The notes: generated by a model not told the origin, from the letters alone. Shown: positions 13,717 through 22,563, numbered from the stretch's first letter. The stretch is DNA of 62,086 nucleotides from JBHELT01 sp046262935 (GCA_046262935.1 JBHELT010000044.1:1-62086), one strand, 5' to 3'. Numbers and translations are program-made.

Positions 13717-15729
13717 ATGGATTTTTCCACGACCGGACATGTACTCGTGTACGGCGCCATGGCCTCTTCGGCTGTTGCGACCGGTTCTTCGGTCATCGCG
13801 CTAAGAAGAAAGGACCAGCGAGGGGCGGCTGCTGCCACGAGGGCTCTGGTGTCTGCGGCGGTCCTAATCCTTGTGGGCACGGTGCTGCTAGTGGTTGCGA
13901 TGTACCGACGCGATTTCTCACTCGGTTATGTCGCCACTCACGTTAGTCGTTCAACCAGTCCCCTTTATTCCCTTACGGCGCTTTGGTCGGGGATGGAAGG
14001 CTCGCTTCTTTTCTGGACCCTTACGACGTCCATCTACTGCGCAACCGCTGCTTGGATCCAGGGCCGTCGGCGGCCCGACCTTTCTCCGATCGCGACCGCC
14101 GTTTTCGGCGCCATCTTGGTCTTCTTCACATGCGTCCTGGCATTCGGCGCCGATCCATTCGCCACGATTTCTCCTGTCCCCACGGATGGCACTGGTCTCA
14201 ACCCCCTTCTCCAATCGCCTTTCATGGCCATCCACCCAGTGATGCTTTATCTGGGGCTCACCGGCTTCATCGTGCCATTCGGTTTTGCGGTTGCGTCTTT
14301 GGTGAGCGGAAGGCTCGATGTCGGTTGGTTCACTTCCACCAGAAGATGGACCATCGTCGCGTGGTCATTCCTGACAGTAGGGATAATCCTCGGCGGAGCC
14401 TGGGCCTACAACGAACTCGGATGGGGTGGCTATTGGGCGTGGGATCCGGTTGAGAACGCAAGCCTGCTCCCGTGGCTCACGGGTACCGCCTTCCTCCATT
14501 CGGTCATGATCCAGGAACGTCGAGGCATGCTGAAGATCTGGAACGTGGCTCTGGTTCTTGGAACATACGCGCTTGCGATCTTCGGCACCTTCCTCACCAG
14601 ATCTGGGCTCTTATCCTCGGTTCACACATTCAGCGATTCGCCGGTAGGAAAGGCGTTCCTGCCGCTGCTTGCCGTCATCTTGATCGGAGCATTCGCCCTT
14701 CTTGGCTGGCGTTACGAGAAACTAAGATCCAAGCGCCATATCGACTCGCTGATGTCGCGCGAAGCGATGTTTCTTTTCAACAATCTGTTCTTCGTCGCGA
14801 TCGCCTTCACCGTTTTGTGGGGAACCATCTATCCGATCCTCATCGAGGCGATCAAGCACACCAAGATCGCGGTGGGTCCGCCTTTCTTCAACTCAGTCAT
14901 CATCCCTATCGGCATCGCATTGCTGGCGCTCACCGGCATCGGCCCCCTTGTTGCGTGGAGACGAGCATCGATCGCCAACATCCGCCGGCATTTCCTATTA
15001 CCTTCGCTCGGGGGGGCAGCGGCTATCTCTGCGCTTGCGATCGCCGGAGTCAGATCCGTGGGGGCATTGCTCGCCCTATCGTTGTGCGTCTTCGTGCTCA
15101 TCGCTACCGTCGGTGAATTCATCGAGGGCGCATCTGCTCACTCTTCGGGCGGTGTGGCTGGCTTCCTCGTCGGTCTAAGGCGCGTGGTTGGCAGGAACAG
15201 AAGACGATATGGCGGGTACATCGTTCATCTCGGGGTGGTCCTGATATTCATCGGTCTTTCCGGAAACGCTTTCAAGCAGTCGTGGACCGGTGAAGTCAAG
15301 CGAGGTGAGACTTTCACGATCGGCGGCTATTCAATCCGATACACCAAGTTCGACAACTACCGCACTAGCGAGAAGATCGTGAACGTCACCGTTATGGACG
15401 TCTATCGCCAAGGGCTGCCGCTCACAACCCTTACGCCGCAACGCAATTTTCACATCGCACAACGCCAGCCGCAATCGGAGATCGGTTTGCATTCATCGCT
15501 CAGCGAAGATCTATATCTGGTGCTCACCAGACTCGACACCGACGGCACCGCGACGGTCAGGGCCTGGATCAACCCACTTGTCGCGTGGGTTTGGATAGGG
15601 GGCATGCTGATGGCTCTTGGGATGATCGTGATCATCTCCGCCAAACCTCCGACGCTGCCGACAGAGACCTCGCTAGGAGCGAGCGAGCACTCCCTGCCGG
15701 GAATTCCCCGGCCGAAGGTGCACGCGTGA
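13717..15729 (+). CDS. ccmF: Cytochrome c heme lyase subunit CcmF
   Basis: A 670-residue polytopic membrane protein of the CcmF/CcsA superfamily. The tryptophan-rich heme-handling motif GGYWAWDPVENASLLPWL sits about one third along, flanked by conserved histidines (AIHPVMLYLG before, TAFLHSVMIQER after), and a periplasmic domain lies near the C-terminus before the last TM segment. CcmF attaches heme from CcmE to the CxxCH of apocytochromes together with CcmH. The ATG directly follows the ccmE stop, and its stop overlaps the ccmH start (GTGA). The many cytochromes c in this window are likely substrates. Confidence 0.95.
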   Translation: MDFSTTGHVLVYGAMASSAVATGSSVIALRRKDQRGAAAATRALVSAAVLILVGTVLLVVAMYRRDFSLGYVATHVSRSTSPLYSLTALWSGMEGSLLFWTLTTSIYCATAAWIQGRRRPDLSPIATAVFGAILVFFTCVLAFGADPFATISPVPTDGTGLNPLLQSPFMAIHPVMLYLGLTGFIVPFGFAVASLVSGRLDVGWFTSTRRWTIVAWSFLTVGIILGGAWAYNELGWGGYWAWDPVENASLLPWLTGTAFLHSVMIQERRGMLKIWNVALVLGTYALAIFGTFLTRSGLLSSVHTFSDSPVGKAFLPLLAVILIGAFALLGWRYEKLRSKRHIDSLMSREAMFLFNNLFFVAIAFTVLWGTIYPILIEAIKHTKIAVGPPFFNSVIIPIGIALLALTGIGPLVAWRRASIANIRRHFLLPSLGGAAAISALAIAGVRSVGALLALSLCVFVLIATVGEFIEGASAHSSGGVAGFLVGLRRVVGRNRRRYGGYIVHLGVVLIFIGLSGNAFKQSWTGEVKRGETFTIGGYSIRYTKFDNYRTSEKIVNVTVMDVYRQGLPLTTLTPQRNFHIAQRQPQSEIGLHSSLSEDLYLVLTRLDTDGTATVRAWINPLVAWVWIGGMLMALGMIVIISAKPPTLPTETSLGASEHSLPGIPRPKVHA

Positions 15730-16187
15730 AACTGCGGCCCATCATCGCCACGTTGATCGCGGCAAGCTGCGTTGCAGTCATCTTCTTCACATCTCGCGGC
15801 CCATCGCCGAACGGTCATCCCACAGCCGATGAAGTAGCGGGACGCACCATGTCACCATTCTGCCCAGGCTTGACCGTGCAGGAGTGTCCTTCATCGCAAG
15901 CGGCCGAGCTTCGCCGCCGCATCGGTCAGAAGGTGGTTCAAGGTGCAACCAACAGGCAGATCGATGATTGGTTGGTTTCGAATTACGGTGCATCGATCCT
16001 GGCCAAGCCCAAGCAAGCCGTGTCCTGGCTGATCCCCCTTGCGCTCTTCTTGATCGCCGGCACCGTGCTTCTTGCCAAGCTCCCGGCTCGGGAACCACTG
16101 CCCACAAACCCGAGCGAGCCTGAAGGTGGAGAGCTACACGAACGATTCGAACGAGAATTTTCGGCATACCGCGAGGCCAGCGAATGA
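15726..16187 (+). CDS. ccmH: CcmH-like thiol protein with atypical active site
   Basis: A 153-residue protein: N-terminal signal anchor (about residues 5-22), a small thiol domain, then a TM segment (about residues 98-118) and charged tail. CcmH reduces the apocytochrome heme motif before ligation. The usual LRCxxCQ motif is not present; instead it reads SPFCPGLTVQECPS, a C-x8-C arrangement seen in CcmH relatives outside Proteobacteria. The helical hairpin after it (VQGATNRQIDDWLVSNYG) matches the family. GTG start overlaps the ccmF stop by 4 nt, and the stop overlaps the next gene. No CcmG-type thioredoxin is encoded in the operon. Confidence 0.88.
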   Translation: MKLRPIIATLIAASCVAVIFFTSRGPSPNGHPTADEVAGRTMSPFCPGLTVQECPSSQAAELRRRIGQKVVQGATNRQIDDWLVSNYGASILAKPKQAVSWLIPLALFLIAGTVLLAKLPAREPLPTNPSEPEGGELHERFEREFSAYREASE

Positions 16188-16525
16188 CGGGTCCCATCTT
16201 TGCTGTTCTGCTTATCGTGGGATTGGGGCTGTGGGTCATGCGACCGTTCGCCTCTCGACGGCAACGCAGGGACCCCGAAGAGAACACCTCGGTTGCGTTA
16301 CTTGATGCAAAGCAGGCCGTCTATCGCTCACTCGTTGACCTCGAGCTCGATCACAAACTCGGCAAAGTCTCCGATGGCGATCACGCAGACCTACGAAGAG
16401 AGCATGAACATGAGGCCATCGAGATCATCAGACAACTCGACGCCGACGCGTCCGATGTGGCCCTCGAGGACCGATTGGAGGAAGAGATCTCGGAAGCGCG
16501 CCGAAGGCTGAACCGCGGCAGATGA
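16184..16525 (+). CDS. CcmI-like membrane-anchored protein
   Basis: A 113-residue protein with an N-terminal TM segment (about residues 4-19) followed by a basic stretch and a long, highly charged helical region (KQAVYRSLVDLELDHKLGKVSDGDHADLR). This resembles the N-terminal membrane/coiled-coil part of CcmI, the apocytochrome chaperone, without the C-terminal TPR domain. It overlaps ccmH and the next gene by 4 nt each, so it belongs to the ccm operon. The exact assignment is by position and layout rather than a diagnostic motif. Confidence 0.7.
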   Translation: MTGPIFAVLLIVGLGLWVMRPFASRRQRRDPEENTSVALLDAKQAVYRSLVDLELDHKLGKVSDGDHADLRREHEHEAIEIIRQLDADASDVALEDRLEEEISEARRRLNRGR

Positions 16526-17682
16526 AGCGCTGCTTGATGTTGACTTTAGCCTTCGCCATAACTGTGGGCTTACAACCCGAAGCTCAGGCGAAAGGTCCCG
16601 TGACCGTTTCGGGAACCGTCCACAACGGCACGGCCGGGGCGGCGATTCCACCGGCCATCTCGATCACCATCGCCAGATTGACTGCCTCGGGGAAGGAACT
16701 CGAACGCCGCGAAGCCGGGGTTGCAGCCGATGGCCGATTCTCGATGGTGTTCGACGAAACTCCACTTGGTCACTTCATCGTTGCCACCACTTACAAAGGA
16801 GTCACTTATTCGAACGTCGCCGATGCTTCTGGCTCTAACGAACTCGCGGTCGACCTCGTTATTTACGAAACGACCGACGACGACAGCATCGTGAGGATCG
16901 ATTCCGACACGATGACTGTCGTGAAGGGCAAGCAAGATACCTATGAGATCTTACAGTTGTTCAAGATCACGAATGCCTCGGACAGAACCTTCGTCGGTCA
17001 CGTGGTCAACGACTCGCCTCAGGTGATCAGCCTCCCAGTTGCGACCGGAGGCACGAGCCTTGCCCCGGGAGAAGGATTGACGGCAGACAGAGTGACCACA
17101 AACCAAGATGGCATCGCATCAGGAGACCCTCTTCAACCCGGAACAACAACGGTTTCGTTCGTTTACAAAGTGAAGGCAACGCGTACGGGTTGGCCATTGA
17201 CCCGTACCACTGCCTACCCAACTTCACACATCGACCTGTTAGCTGGTCCGGGATTGACGTTCACTTCGAACGTGTTCAGGTTCGCCGAATCCAAGAGGTT
17301 GGGAGGCAAGTTGTATCGGCGCTACAGGGCCGGCCCCCTTGACCCTGGAACGATCATCGATGGCAACATCGAAGAGCGAAACTCGACGACATCTGGCTTG
17401 ATGTTTGGTCTAGGAGCTGGCCTTTTCGCCATCATCGCGATCGCTCTTGGTACTGGGCTGTACCGGAGGAAGGTCAGCGCAAAGCCGGCCGCCGTTGCAT
17501 CCCAGTCCGAGGCCCCTTTCGACATGCGAGACGATCGTGACCAACTGATCCTTAAGATCGCAGAACTCGATGAGCGTTTCGATGCGGGAACATTGCCGGA
17601 GGCTGAATATCGCCAAGCCAGGGCAACGTTGAAAGAGGCCCTGCTTGATACCTCGGTGATCGAAACCTCGCCAAAGGGTTGA
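16522..17682 (+). CDS. Membrane-anchored exported protein of ccm operon, carboxypeptidase-regulatory-like
   Basis: A 386-residue protein with a signal peptide ending near QAQAK, beta-sandwich-like extracytoplasmic domains (residues about 25-290; the first resembles a CarboxypepD-regulatory/Ig-like fold with VSGTVHNGT), a TM helix at about residues 297-315, and a cytoplasmic coiled coil (DQLILKIAELDERFDAGTLPEAEYRQ). It lies inside the ccm operon between the CcmI-like gene and ccmA with a 4-nt overlap upstream. I do not recognise a named family. Its place suggests help in presenting apocytochromes or holding the maturation complex together, but that is inference. Confidence 0.75.
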   Translation: MKRCLMLTLAFAITVGLQPEAQAKGPVTVSGTVHNGTAGAAIPPAISITIARLTASGKELERREAGVAADGRFSMVFDETPLGHFIVATTYKGVTYSNVADASGSNELAVDLVIYETTDDDSIVRIDSDTMTVVKGKQDTYEILQLFKITNASDRTFVGHVVNDSPQVISLPVATGGTSLAPGEGLTADRVTTNQDGIASGDPLQPGTTTVSFVYKVKATRTGWPLTRTTAYPTSHIDLLAGPGLTFTSNVFRFAESKRLGGKLYRRYRAGPLDPGTIIDGNIEERNSTTSGLMFGLGAGLFAIIAIALGTGLYRRKVSAKPAAVASQSEAPFDMRDDRDQLILKIAELDERFDAGTLPEAEYRQARATLKEALLDTSVIETSPKG

Positions 17683-17686
17683 CCAG

Positions 17687-18289
17687 TTGATCGAAGTCGA
17701 CAGGCTGTCCAAGCGATTCGGATCAGTGCACGCACTCAGATCGGTGAGTTTCGCTCTCGGCGATGCTGAGAGGCTTTGCATCCTTGGTCCCAATGGATCG
17801 GGAAAGACAACGCTCGTGCGACTTATCGCCGGGATCTCAAGGCCAACCTCCGGGCACGTCACCATCGACGAAGCCGAGCCCCGCGATGCGCGCAGGTGGA
17901 TCGGTTACGCGGGCCACGAGAGCTATCTATACCCATTCCTCAGTCTCAGTGAAAACCTTCGGATGTTCGCCGACCTTTACGACGTTCCGCCTGAACGGGT
18001 GGCCGAAAGTTTAGAAATCTTCGACTTGAGCGCAAAAGCCGAGGCACTGGCTTCGAGTCTTTCTCGCGGTCAAACTCAACGCGCATCCCTCGCGCGCGCC
18101 CTTCTTCATTCACCGAGATACGTGATCCTCGATGAGCCTTTCGCTGGGTTGGACGACGCATCAACGCAGAAGATGCTGAGATTGCTCGACTCGACCCCTT
18201 GTACGACGATCGTGGTCACCCATGACCTCGAACTTGCCAGCAAGATCGCTCCACGTTCGATACGACTCGATGAAGGACGGATGACTTGA
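17687..18289 (+). CDS. ccmA: Cytochrome c maturation ATPase CcmA
   Basis: A 200-residue ABC ATPase with Walker A GPNGSGKTT (about residues 34-42), signature SLSRGQTQR and Walker B YVILDEPFAGLDD, the short form usual for CcmA. With CcmB it powers release of heme-loaded CcmE from the CcmC-CcmE complex. The frame starts with TTG at 17687, 4 nt after the upstream stop, and its stop overlaps the TTG of ccmB (TTGA). There is no ATG that would preserve the first strand, so the TTG start is supported. Confidence 0.93.
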   Translation: MIEVDRLSKRFGSVHALRSVSFALGDAERLCILGPNGSGKTTLVRLIAGISRPTSGHVTIDEAEPRDARRWIGYAGHESYLYPFLSLSENLRMFADLYDVPPERVAESLEIFDLSAKAEALASSLSRGQTQRASLARALLHSPRYVILDEPFAGLDDASTQKMLRLLDSTPCTTIVVTHDLELASKIAPRSIRLDEGRMT

Positions 18290-18990
18290 GGGCGGCTTTT
18301 GTACTCGCGATGAAAGACCTCCGTTCTGAAACCCGAGCCAAGGAAGTTGCGCCAGCTATGGCCTTATTCTCGCTGGCGCTGGTTTTCATCTTCTCGTTCG
18401 CACTGCCTCCCGGCGCAGGTCGCGCTCCTGCCCCTTTACCGGTGGCGGGGGCCGTATCGGCCCTAGAGATCGCTGGCACTTTCCTCTGGACGGCTTTGCT
18501 GTTCGCTTCGATCACGGGTTTCGGGCGAACTGCGGCCATGGAGCGTGAGGGTTCTCGCATCGAGTCCCTACTGCTGGCCCCCATCGACCCCGCAGCGATC
18601 TTCGTTGGCAAAGCGATCGCGAACATCGTTTTCATGTTCGTCGTCGAGGTCGTGATGCTGCCAGTCTTCGTGATCTTGCTGGATATCGATCCGGGCCGGA
18701 TCTTCCCAGGGGTCCTCATGGTTGCGCTTGGCGCCGACGTTGGCCTGGCAAGCATCGGCACCCTTTTCGGCGCGGCATCGCAATACGCAAGGGCAAGGGC
18801 GTTGATCCTTCCGCTGCTTTGCTTTCCTGTTCTGCTGCCCATCGTTCTGGCTGCAGCAAGGCTAACCTCCACATTGCTAATCACAGGAACGACGGCAGGA
18901 CAGGGCCACTGGTTTATCCTGATGGCCGCTTACGACGTGATATTCGCAACTATCGGAACAGTTACCTACGGATTCGTGGTGCAGGAATGA
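18286..18990 (+). CDS. ccmB: Cytochrome c maturation permease CcmB
   Basis: A 234-residue polytopic membrane protein of CcmB type: cytoplasmic N-terminus (VLAMKDLRSETRAKE), six or so TM segments, and family motifs FAWT-like FLWTALLFASITGFGR and ESLLLAPIDPAAIFVGKAIAN. It is the membrane partner of CcmA. The TTG start overlaps the ccmA stop and the stop overlaps the ccmC ATG, showing tight coupling across ccmABC. Confidence 0.93.
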   Translation: MRAAFVLAMKDLRSETRAKEVAPAMALFSLALVFIFSFALPPGAGRAPAPLPVAGAVSALEIAGTFLWTALLFASITGFGRTAAMEREGSRIESLLLAPIDPAAIFVGKAIANIVFMFVVEVVMLPVFVILLDIDPGRIFPGVLMVALGADVGLASIGTLFGAASQYARARALILPLLCFPVLLPIVLAAARLTSTLLITGTTAGQGHWFILMAAYDVIFATIGTVTYGFVVQE

Positions 18991-19685
18991 AAACCAGAAC
19001 CCTCAAGCCTCTCGTATACATCTGCGCTGCTGGGATGCTGGCTGGCCTTGCTCTTATCTTCTTGTGGGTCCCAACCGACTGCAGCCAGCTGATCAACGGC
19101 GTTTGTAACGAAGGAACCGTTCAAAGGATCTTCTACGTGCACGTGCCATCGGCCTGGGTTGCCTACCTGGCGTACACGGTGGTCCTCATCTCGTCGATCG
19201 CCTACCTCAAAGGCCGAAACGACAGGTGGGACATCCTCGCCTCGTCGAGCGCCGAAGTGGGAGTCATGTTCACCGCCATCACCCTGGTTTCTGGGATGAT
19301 GTGGGGCAAGGCGATCTGGGGCACCTACTGGCGCTGGGACCCTCGACTCACGCTTACCTTCATCCTTTTCCTTGTCTACGTTGGCTATCTTGCCTTTCGA
19401 GCCATGGCCAGCGACCCCGGCCGAGCAGCCCCCGTTTCAGCCGTCATCGGCATCGTTGGGTTCGCGGCGGTACCCCTCGTGCATTTTTCGGTGGTTTGGT
19501 TCCGAAGCCAGCATCCGGCCCCCGTTGTCGTTAATCCGCAAGGGGCCCCCCAACTGCCAGCCTCGATGCTGATCACGCTGATGTTCATGCTCTCGGTTTT
19601 CACGCTCATCTATTCGCTGATGCTGATCATCCGAGTAAGGCTGGGAAGGCTCGAACACAGGATCGAGACATTGGAGGCAGCATGA
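18987..19685 (+). CDS. ccmC: Heme exporter/handling protein CcmC
   Basis: A 232-residue membrane protein of the CcmC/CcsA heme-handling family. The tryptophan-rich motif GKAIWGTYWRWDPRLT lies centrally, with flanking His (VHVPSAWVAYL before, VHFSVVWFRSQHP after) that bind heme. CcmC loads heme onto CcmE. I start at ATG 18987, which overlaps the ccmB stop; the frame is open further upstream but that would lie inside ccmB. The stop overlaps the next small gene. Confidence 0.95.
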   Translation: MKTRTLKPLVYICAAGMLAGLALIFLWVPTDCSQLINGVCNEGTVQRIFYVHVPSAWVAYLAYTVVLISSIAYLKGRNDRWDILASSSAEVGVMFTAITLVSGMMWGKAIWGTYWRWDPRLTLTFILFLVYVGYLAFRAMASDPGRAAPVSAVIGIVGFAAVPLVHFSVVWFRSQHPAPVVVNPQGAPQLPASMLITLMFMLSVFTLIYSLMLIIRVRLGRLEHRIETLEAA

Positions 19686-19876
19686 GTGGTCATGAGTTAC
19701 TGGCAGCCATGGCTCGGTCCCCGGAGGCCATCGAACGAACCAAGTTGATATTCCTTGGGATAGGTTTCGCGTCGGTATGGTCAGGCATGGTTGTTTACCT
19801 GGTTTCGCTGGCCAACCGCCAGAAAAGACTCGAGCGCAGACTTGCTGCTCTCGACCCAACCACCAAGTCTGATTGA
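19682..19876 (+). CDS. CcmD-like small membrane protein
   Basis: A 64-residue protein with one TM helix (about residues 22-43) followed by a basic coil (NRQKRLERRLAAL). Size, topology and place right after ccmC (4-nt overlap) match CcmD, which stabilises the CcmABC-CcmE complex. CcmD is too variable for a sequence motif to prove it. It is the last gene of the ccm operon; 127 bp follow before the bc-complex genes. Confidence 0.8.
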   Translation: MSGHELLAAMARSPEAIERTKLIFLGIGFASVWSGMVVYLVSLANRQKRLERRLAALDPTTKSD

Positions 19877-19961
19877 ATAGGTTGGACCGAAGGCACAAAG
19901 TTGCAAGGTAGGTTTGTCGAACTAGGTTAGACACAAGGCCAGACACGAGATTGTCCTCCGC

Positions 19962-19967
19962 TATAAT
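19962..19967 (+). promoter_or_regulatory. Possible -10 element of the bc-complex operon
   Basis: A perfect TATAAT lies in the 127-bp gap between the ccm and bc-complex genes, about 37 nt before the proposed TTG start at 20004. No good -35 hexamer sits 16-18 nt upstream, so the promoter may need an activator or may not be real. Confidence 0.4.
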
Positions 19968-20003
19968 GCGCCGCGGTAACCGCCCACTCGAGGGAAAGTA
20001 GTC

Positions 20004-20351
20004 TTGAGCACAAGAGCCGGCACCGAGTTGACTTGGACGAAGGCCATCGGCATTGGGATGGGAATAACCATCCTTCTTCTGATATTCCTCGGGTTCATCC
20101 CGTCGGCCTTCAGGTATTGGTGGGCCTCCGAAAGCCAAAAGATCGTCGATCCTTTCCTTCGCAACACCCTTCACATCAAACTGAAAGACAGCTACACGCT
20201 CGTAAGGCTTCATGACGCCATCTCGATGGGCTACCAAACCACGGTTTTCGCCGTGCCGGTCGTGGCTACCTACATCCTTGGCGAGAAGAGAAGGCGCCGG
20301 CTCGGCCTAAGAGGAGCGGAGCCCGTCAAGGGCTACCTGCCCGGTAAATAG
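20004..20351 (+). CDS. Small two-TM membrane protein of the bc-complex operon
   Basis: A 115-residue protein with a TM helix at about residues 14-34 and a second near 76-92, a basic C-terminus, and no metal-binding motif. It starts with TTG (GGGAAAG about 8 nt before); an ATG at 20055 is an alternative that would remove part of TM1. The next gene, a ferredoxin, starts immediately after its stop. It may be a small subunit of the cytochrome bc-type complex, judged only by position. Confidence 0.7.
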   Translation: MSTRAGTELTWTKAIGIGMGITILLLIFLGFIPSAFRYWWASESQKIVDPFLRNTLHIKLKDSYTLVRLHDAISMGYQTTVFAVPVVATYILGEKRRRRLGLRGAEPVKGYLPGK

Positions 20352-20774
20352 ATGAGCCCAGCCTCCGCCAATGACCCCTTCAGCATCCAAAACGACATCG
20401 AAAAGCCGCGCCTTAGAACCGATTACATCGCGGAAGAGGTCGAGGGCTCGTGGTTGAAGTCGATCCGCAAACCCCCGCGCTACATCGGCTTGATCCCGGA
20501 GCTTTGCATCCTTTGCGAGGGTTGCGTTGATGTTTGCCCCTGGTACTGCATATTCATGCTCGACCCCTCCATCGTGGCCGAGAATGGCGCGGATGAGGTC
20601 GCACGCGATATGAAGTCCGATGACGTGATGTTCGTCATCGACGACGATGCCTGCACACGCTGCCTTCTATGCGTCGAAAGGTGTCCCACCGGGGCGCTTA
20701 CGATCGGCAAGCTCGAGGGCAGCAAGTCATCGGGGCGTGCCCTGGGGGCAGTTGCAGCGCAGCAACGGAATTAG
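20352..20774 (+). CDS. Two-[4Fe-4S] ferredoxin associated with cytochrome bc complex
   Basis: A 140-residue soluble protein with two [4Fe-4S] motifs, CILCEGCVDVCP at about residues 52-63 and CTRCLLCVERCP at about 100-111, separated by a longer-than-usual spacer. The N-terminal ~45 residues are charged and could contact the membrane complex. It lies directly before the cytochrome b gene. Position suggests it feeds or takes electrons at the cytoplasmic face of the bc-type complex instead of being a general ferredoxin (inference). Confidence 0.9.
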   Translation: MSPASANDPFSIQNDIEKPRLRTDYIAEEVEGSWLKSIRKPPRYIGLIPELCILCEGCVDVCPWYCIFMLDPSIVAENGADEVARDMKSDDVMFVIDDDACTRCLLCVERCPTGALTIGKLEGSKSSGRALGAVAAQQRN

Positions 20775-20787
20775 GTTTAGGAGAGAC

Positions 20788-21579
20788 ATGGCCAAAGACA
20801 TAAAAGACGGCAGGCGGGGACTCCCCAATCCGGGAGAAGTCGCCAAAGAGCAGTGGGACAAACTAAGGGAAGGTCAGGTTTGGCGTTCGATCTTCCGACC
20901 CGGATCGGTTTTCCAAAAGGGATATCAAGATTCCCCCAGGAACAGAGCCTTTGTAGTTATGAACTCGGTCCTTTACCACTTGCACCCAGTCAAGGTGAAG
21001 CGCCACGGGATCAAGTTGTCGTACACGCTTTGCCTTGGCGGCCTGTCATTTTTCCTATTCATCTTCCTCACGGTCACTGGCATCTTCCTGATGTTCTTCT
21101 ACAGACCCGCTACCGAGGTCGTATATGGCGACATGGGCCTTTTGCAGACGGGGGTCGCTTTCGGTCAATTGGTGCGCAACCTGCATAGATGGAGCGCCCA
21201 CGTGATGACAATCACTGTTTTCCTGCATATGGCCCGCGTGTTTTACACAGGCGCGTATAAGCCCCCGCGCGAGTTCAACTGGGTGATCGGGGTCACGTTG
21301 TTCCTCATCACATTGCTGCTCGCCTTCACGGGTTACCTGTTGCCGTGGGACCAGCTGGCGATCTGGGCAGTCACCGTTGGTACGCAGATGGCGTTCGAGT
21401 CGCCGGTGATCGGTAAAGAGGTGTCGTTCGTCTTACTGGGCGGGGCCCAGATCGGGTCTGCCACGTTGATCCGCTGGTACACCCTTCATGTTCTTGCCCT
21501 ACCGTTCGTGATCGTCATCTTGATGGCCGTGCATTTCTGGCGGGTACGCAAGGATGGCGGGATCTCGGGACCGCTTTGA
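20788..21579 (+). CDS. Cytochrome b6-like subunit of bc-type complex
   Basis: A 263-residue membrane protein with four main TM helices and the four heme-ligating histidines in cytochrome b6 context: RNLHRWSAHVMTITVFLH (H-x13-H) then GAYKPPREFNW, and YTLHVLALPFVIVILMAVHF (H-x14-H) followed by ISGPL. It carries the quinol-oxidation electron relay hemes. The ATG at 20788 has SD TTAGGAGAG; the frame is open further upstream inside the ferredoxin gene. The preceding ~75 residues form a soluble N-terminal extension (DIKDGRRGLPNPGEV). The companion second half is the next gene, so cytochrome b is split as in b6f complexes. Confidence 0.95.
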   Translation: MAKDIKDGRRGLPNPGEVAKEQWDKLREGQVWRSIFRPGSVFQKGYQDSPRNRAFVVMNSVLYHLHPVKVKRHGIKLSYTLCLGGLSFFLFIFLTVTGIFLMFFYRPATEVVYGDMGLLQTGVAFGQLVRNLHRWSAHVMTITVFLHMARVFYTGAYKPPREFNWVIGVTLFLITLLLAFTGYLLPWDQLAIWAVTVGTQMAFESPVIGKEVSFVLLGGAQIGSATLIRWYTLHVLALPFVIVILMAVHFWRVRKDGGISGPL

Positions 21580-21618
21580 GCCGCACATTTTGAGCCGCAC
21601 ATTGAGAAGGAAGCTTTG

Positions 21619-22563
21619 ATGGCTGAATCACCAGACGAGGTATACGAGCGGATACTTGCCGAAGAGCAAGCCAAGGGCTCATCGCCGGCGGTCGCTGAAG
21701 CACGGGCCAAGGCCGCACGGCACCGTGCCCGCAAAGGGATACCCATCGACCCTGCTGGGGCTGCGGCTGCAGCAGCAGGGGCCCCCGCGACAGCGTCAGC
21801 CTCGCCTCCCGCCAGGGCCAGCACCTCCGACAGCTCAGACACCAGCACCTCAGACGCCAGCACCTATGACAGCTCAGACACCAGCACCACAACTGCTGAT
21901 ACGACTCCGGAGGGGGCCGCACCCAGCACGCAGGCCCAAGAAGCTCCTGCCGCTGCGGCGGCTGTAGCAGCGGCGGCCCCGGCTGCTGCGGTGGCTGTAG
22001 CTGCGGCGGGGCCTCAAGGCAGAAGGGCCGCGGCTCGAGCGGCTGGTGGAGCAGGCGGACCTGCCCCCGAACGCATCCAAAGGTTGCTGGCCGTCGTAAA
22101 GCCCGAGTCGATCCAAAGGGTCGAGCGAGAGCCCATCGACCGCGTGAACACCTGGCCACACCTCATGGCTGGTGAGTTCGTCGCGATGCTCGTCGTCACG
22201 GCGTTCCTGGTTATCTACTCAACGTTCATCAACGCGCCGTTCCGCGAACTCGCCAACATCAACTCGACTCCGAATCCATCGAAGGCTCCTTGGTACTTCT
22301 TAGGCCTTCAGGAACTCTTGCGTTATTTCCATCCGCAGATCGCGGGGGTCACCATCCCGCAGTGGATCATCCTTGGGCTGATGGCTGCGCCATACATAGA
22401 TCGCAACCCATCGAACAAACCATCGGACCGCAAGCTGGCCATCGTCATGTTCACGCTTTTCATATTGTTCTTCGCAGTTCTTACGATCCTCGGGTCATTG
22501 TTCAGGGGGCCCGGGTTCAACTTCATCTACCCCTGGAAGAGTGGGATCTACTTCGAACTATGA
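21619..22563 (+). CDS. Cytochrome b C-terminal subunit (subunit IV-like) with long low-complexity N-terminus
   Basis: A 314-residue protein. Residues 1-~50 are a charged helical segment (SPDEVYERILAEEQAKG) like that of the truncated protein at 1-351. Residues ~50-150 are Ala- and Ser/Thr/Asp-rich. From ~185 on come three TM helices of cytochrome b subunit IV type, with the quinol-site motif appearing as PSKAPWYFLGLQELLRYF. The usual PEWY Glu is Ala. I choose the ATG at 21619 over the TTG just before it (SD GAGAAGGAAG). It ends with a 4-nt overlap into the Rieske gene. Confidence 0.9.
   Translation: MAESPDEVYERILAEEQAKGSSPAVAEARAKAARHRARKGIPIDPAGAAAAAAGAPATASASPPARASTSDSSDTSTSDASTYDSSDTSTTTADTTPEGAAPSTQAQEAPAAAAAVAAAAPAAAVAVAAAGPQGRRAAARAAGGAGGPAPERIQRLLAVVKPESIQRVEREPIDRVNTWPHLMAGEFVAMLVVTAFLVIYSTFINAPFRELANINSTPNPSKAPWYFLGLQELLRYFHPQIAGVTIPQWIILGLMAAPYIDRNPSNKPSDRKLAIVMFTLFILFFAVLTILGSLFRGPGFNFIYPWKSGIYFEL
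21829..21888 (+). repeat. Coding minisatellite in the linker of the cytochrome b subunit
   Basis: A 21-bp unit beginning GACAGCTCAGACACCAGCAC is present at 21829-21849 and 21868-21888, with a partly matching unit between. It encodes the Ser/Thr/Asp-rich stretch of the linker (SDSSDTSTSDAS). Such repeats change length easily, fitting an unstructured spacer. Confidence 0.6.
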
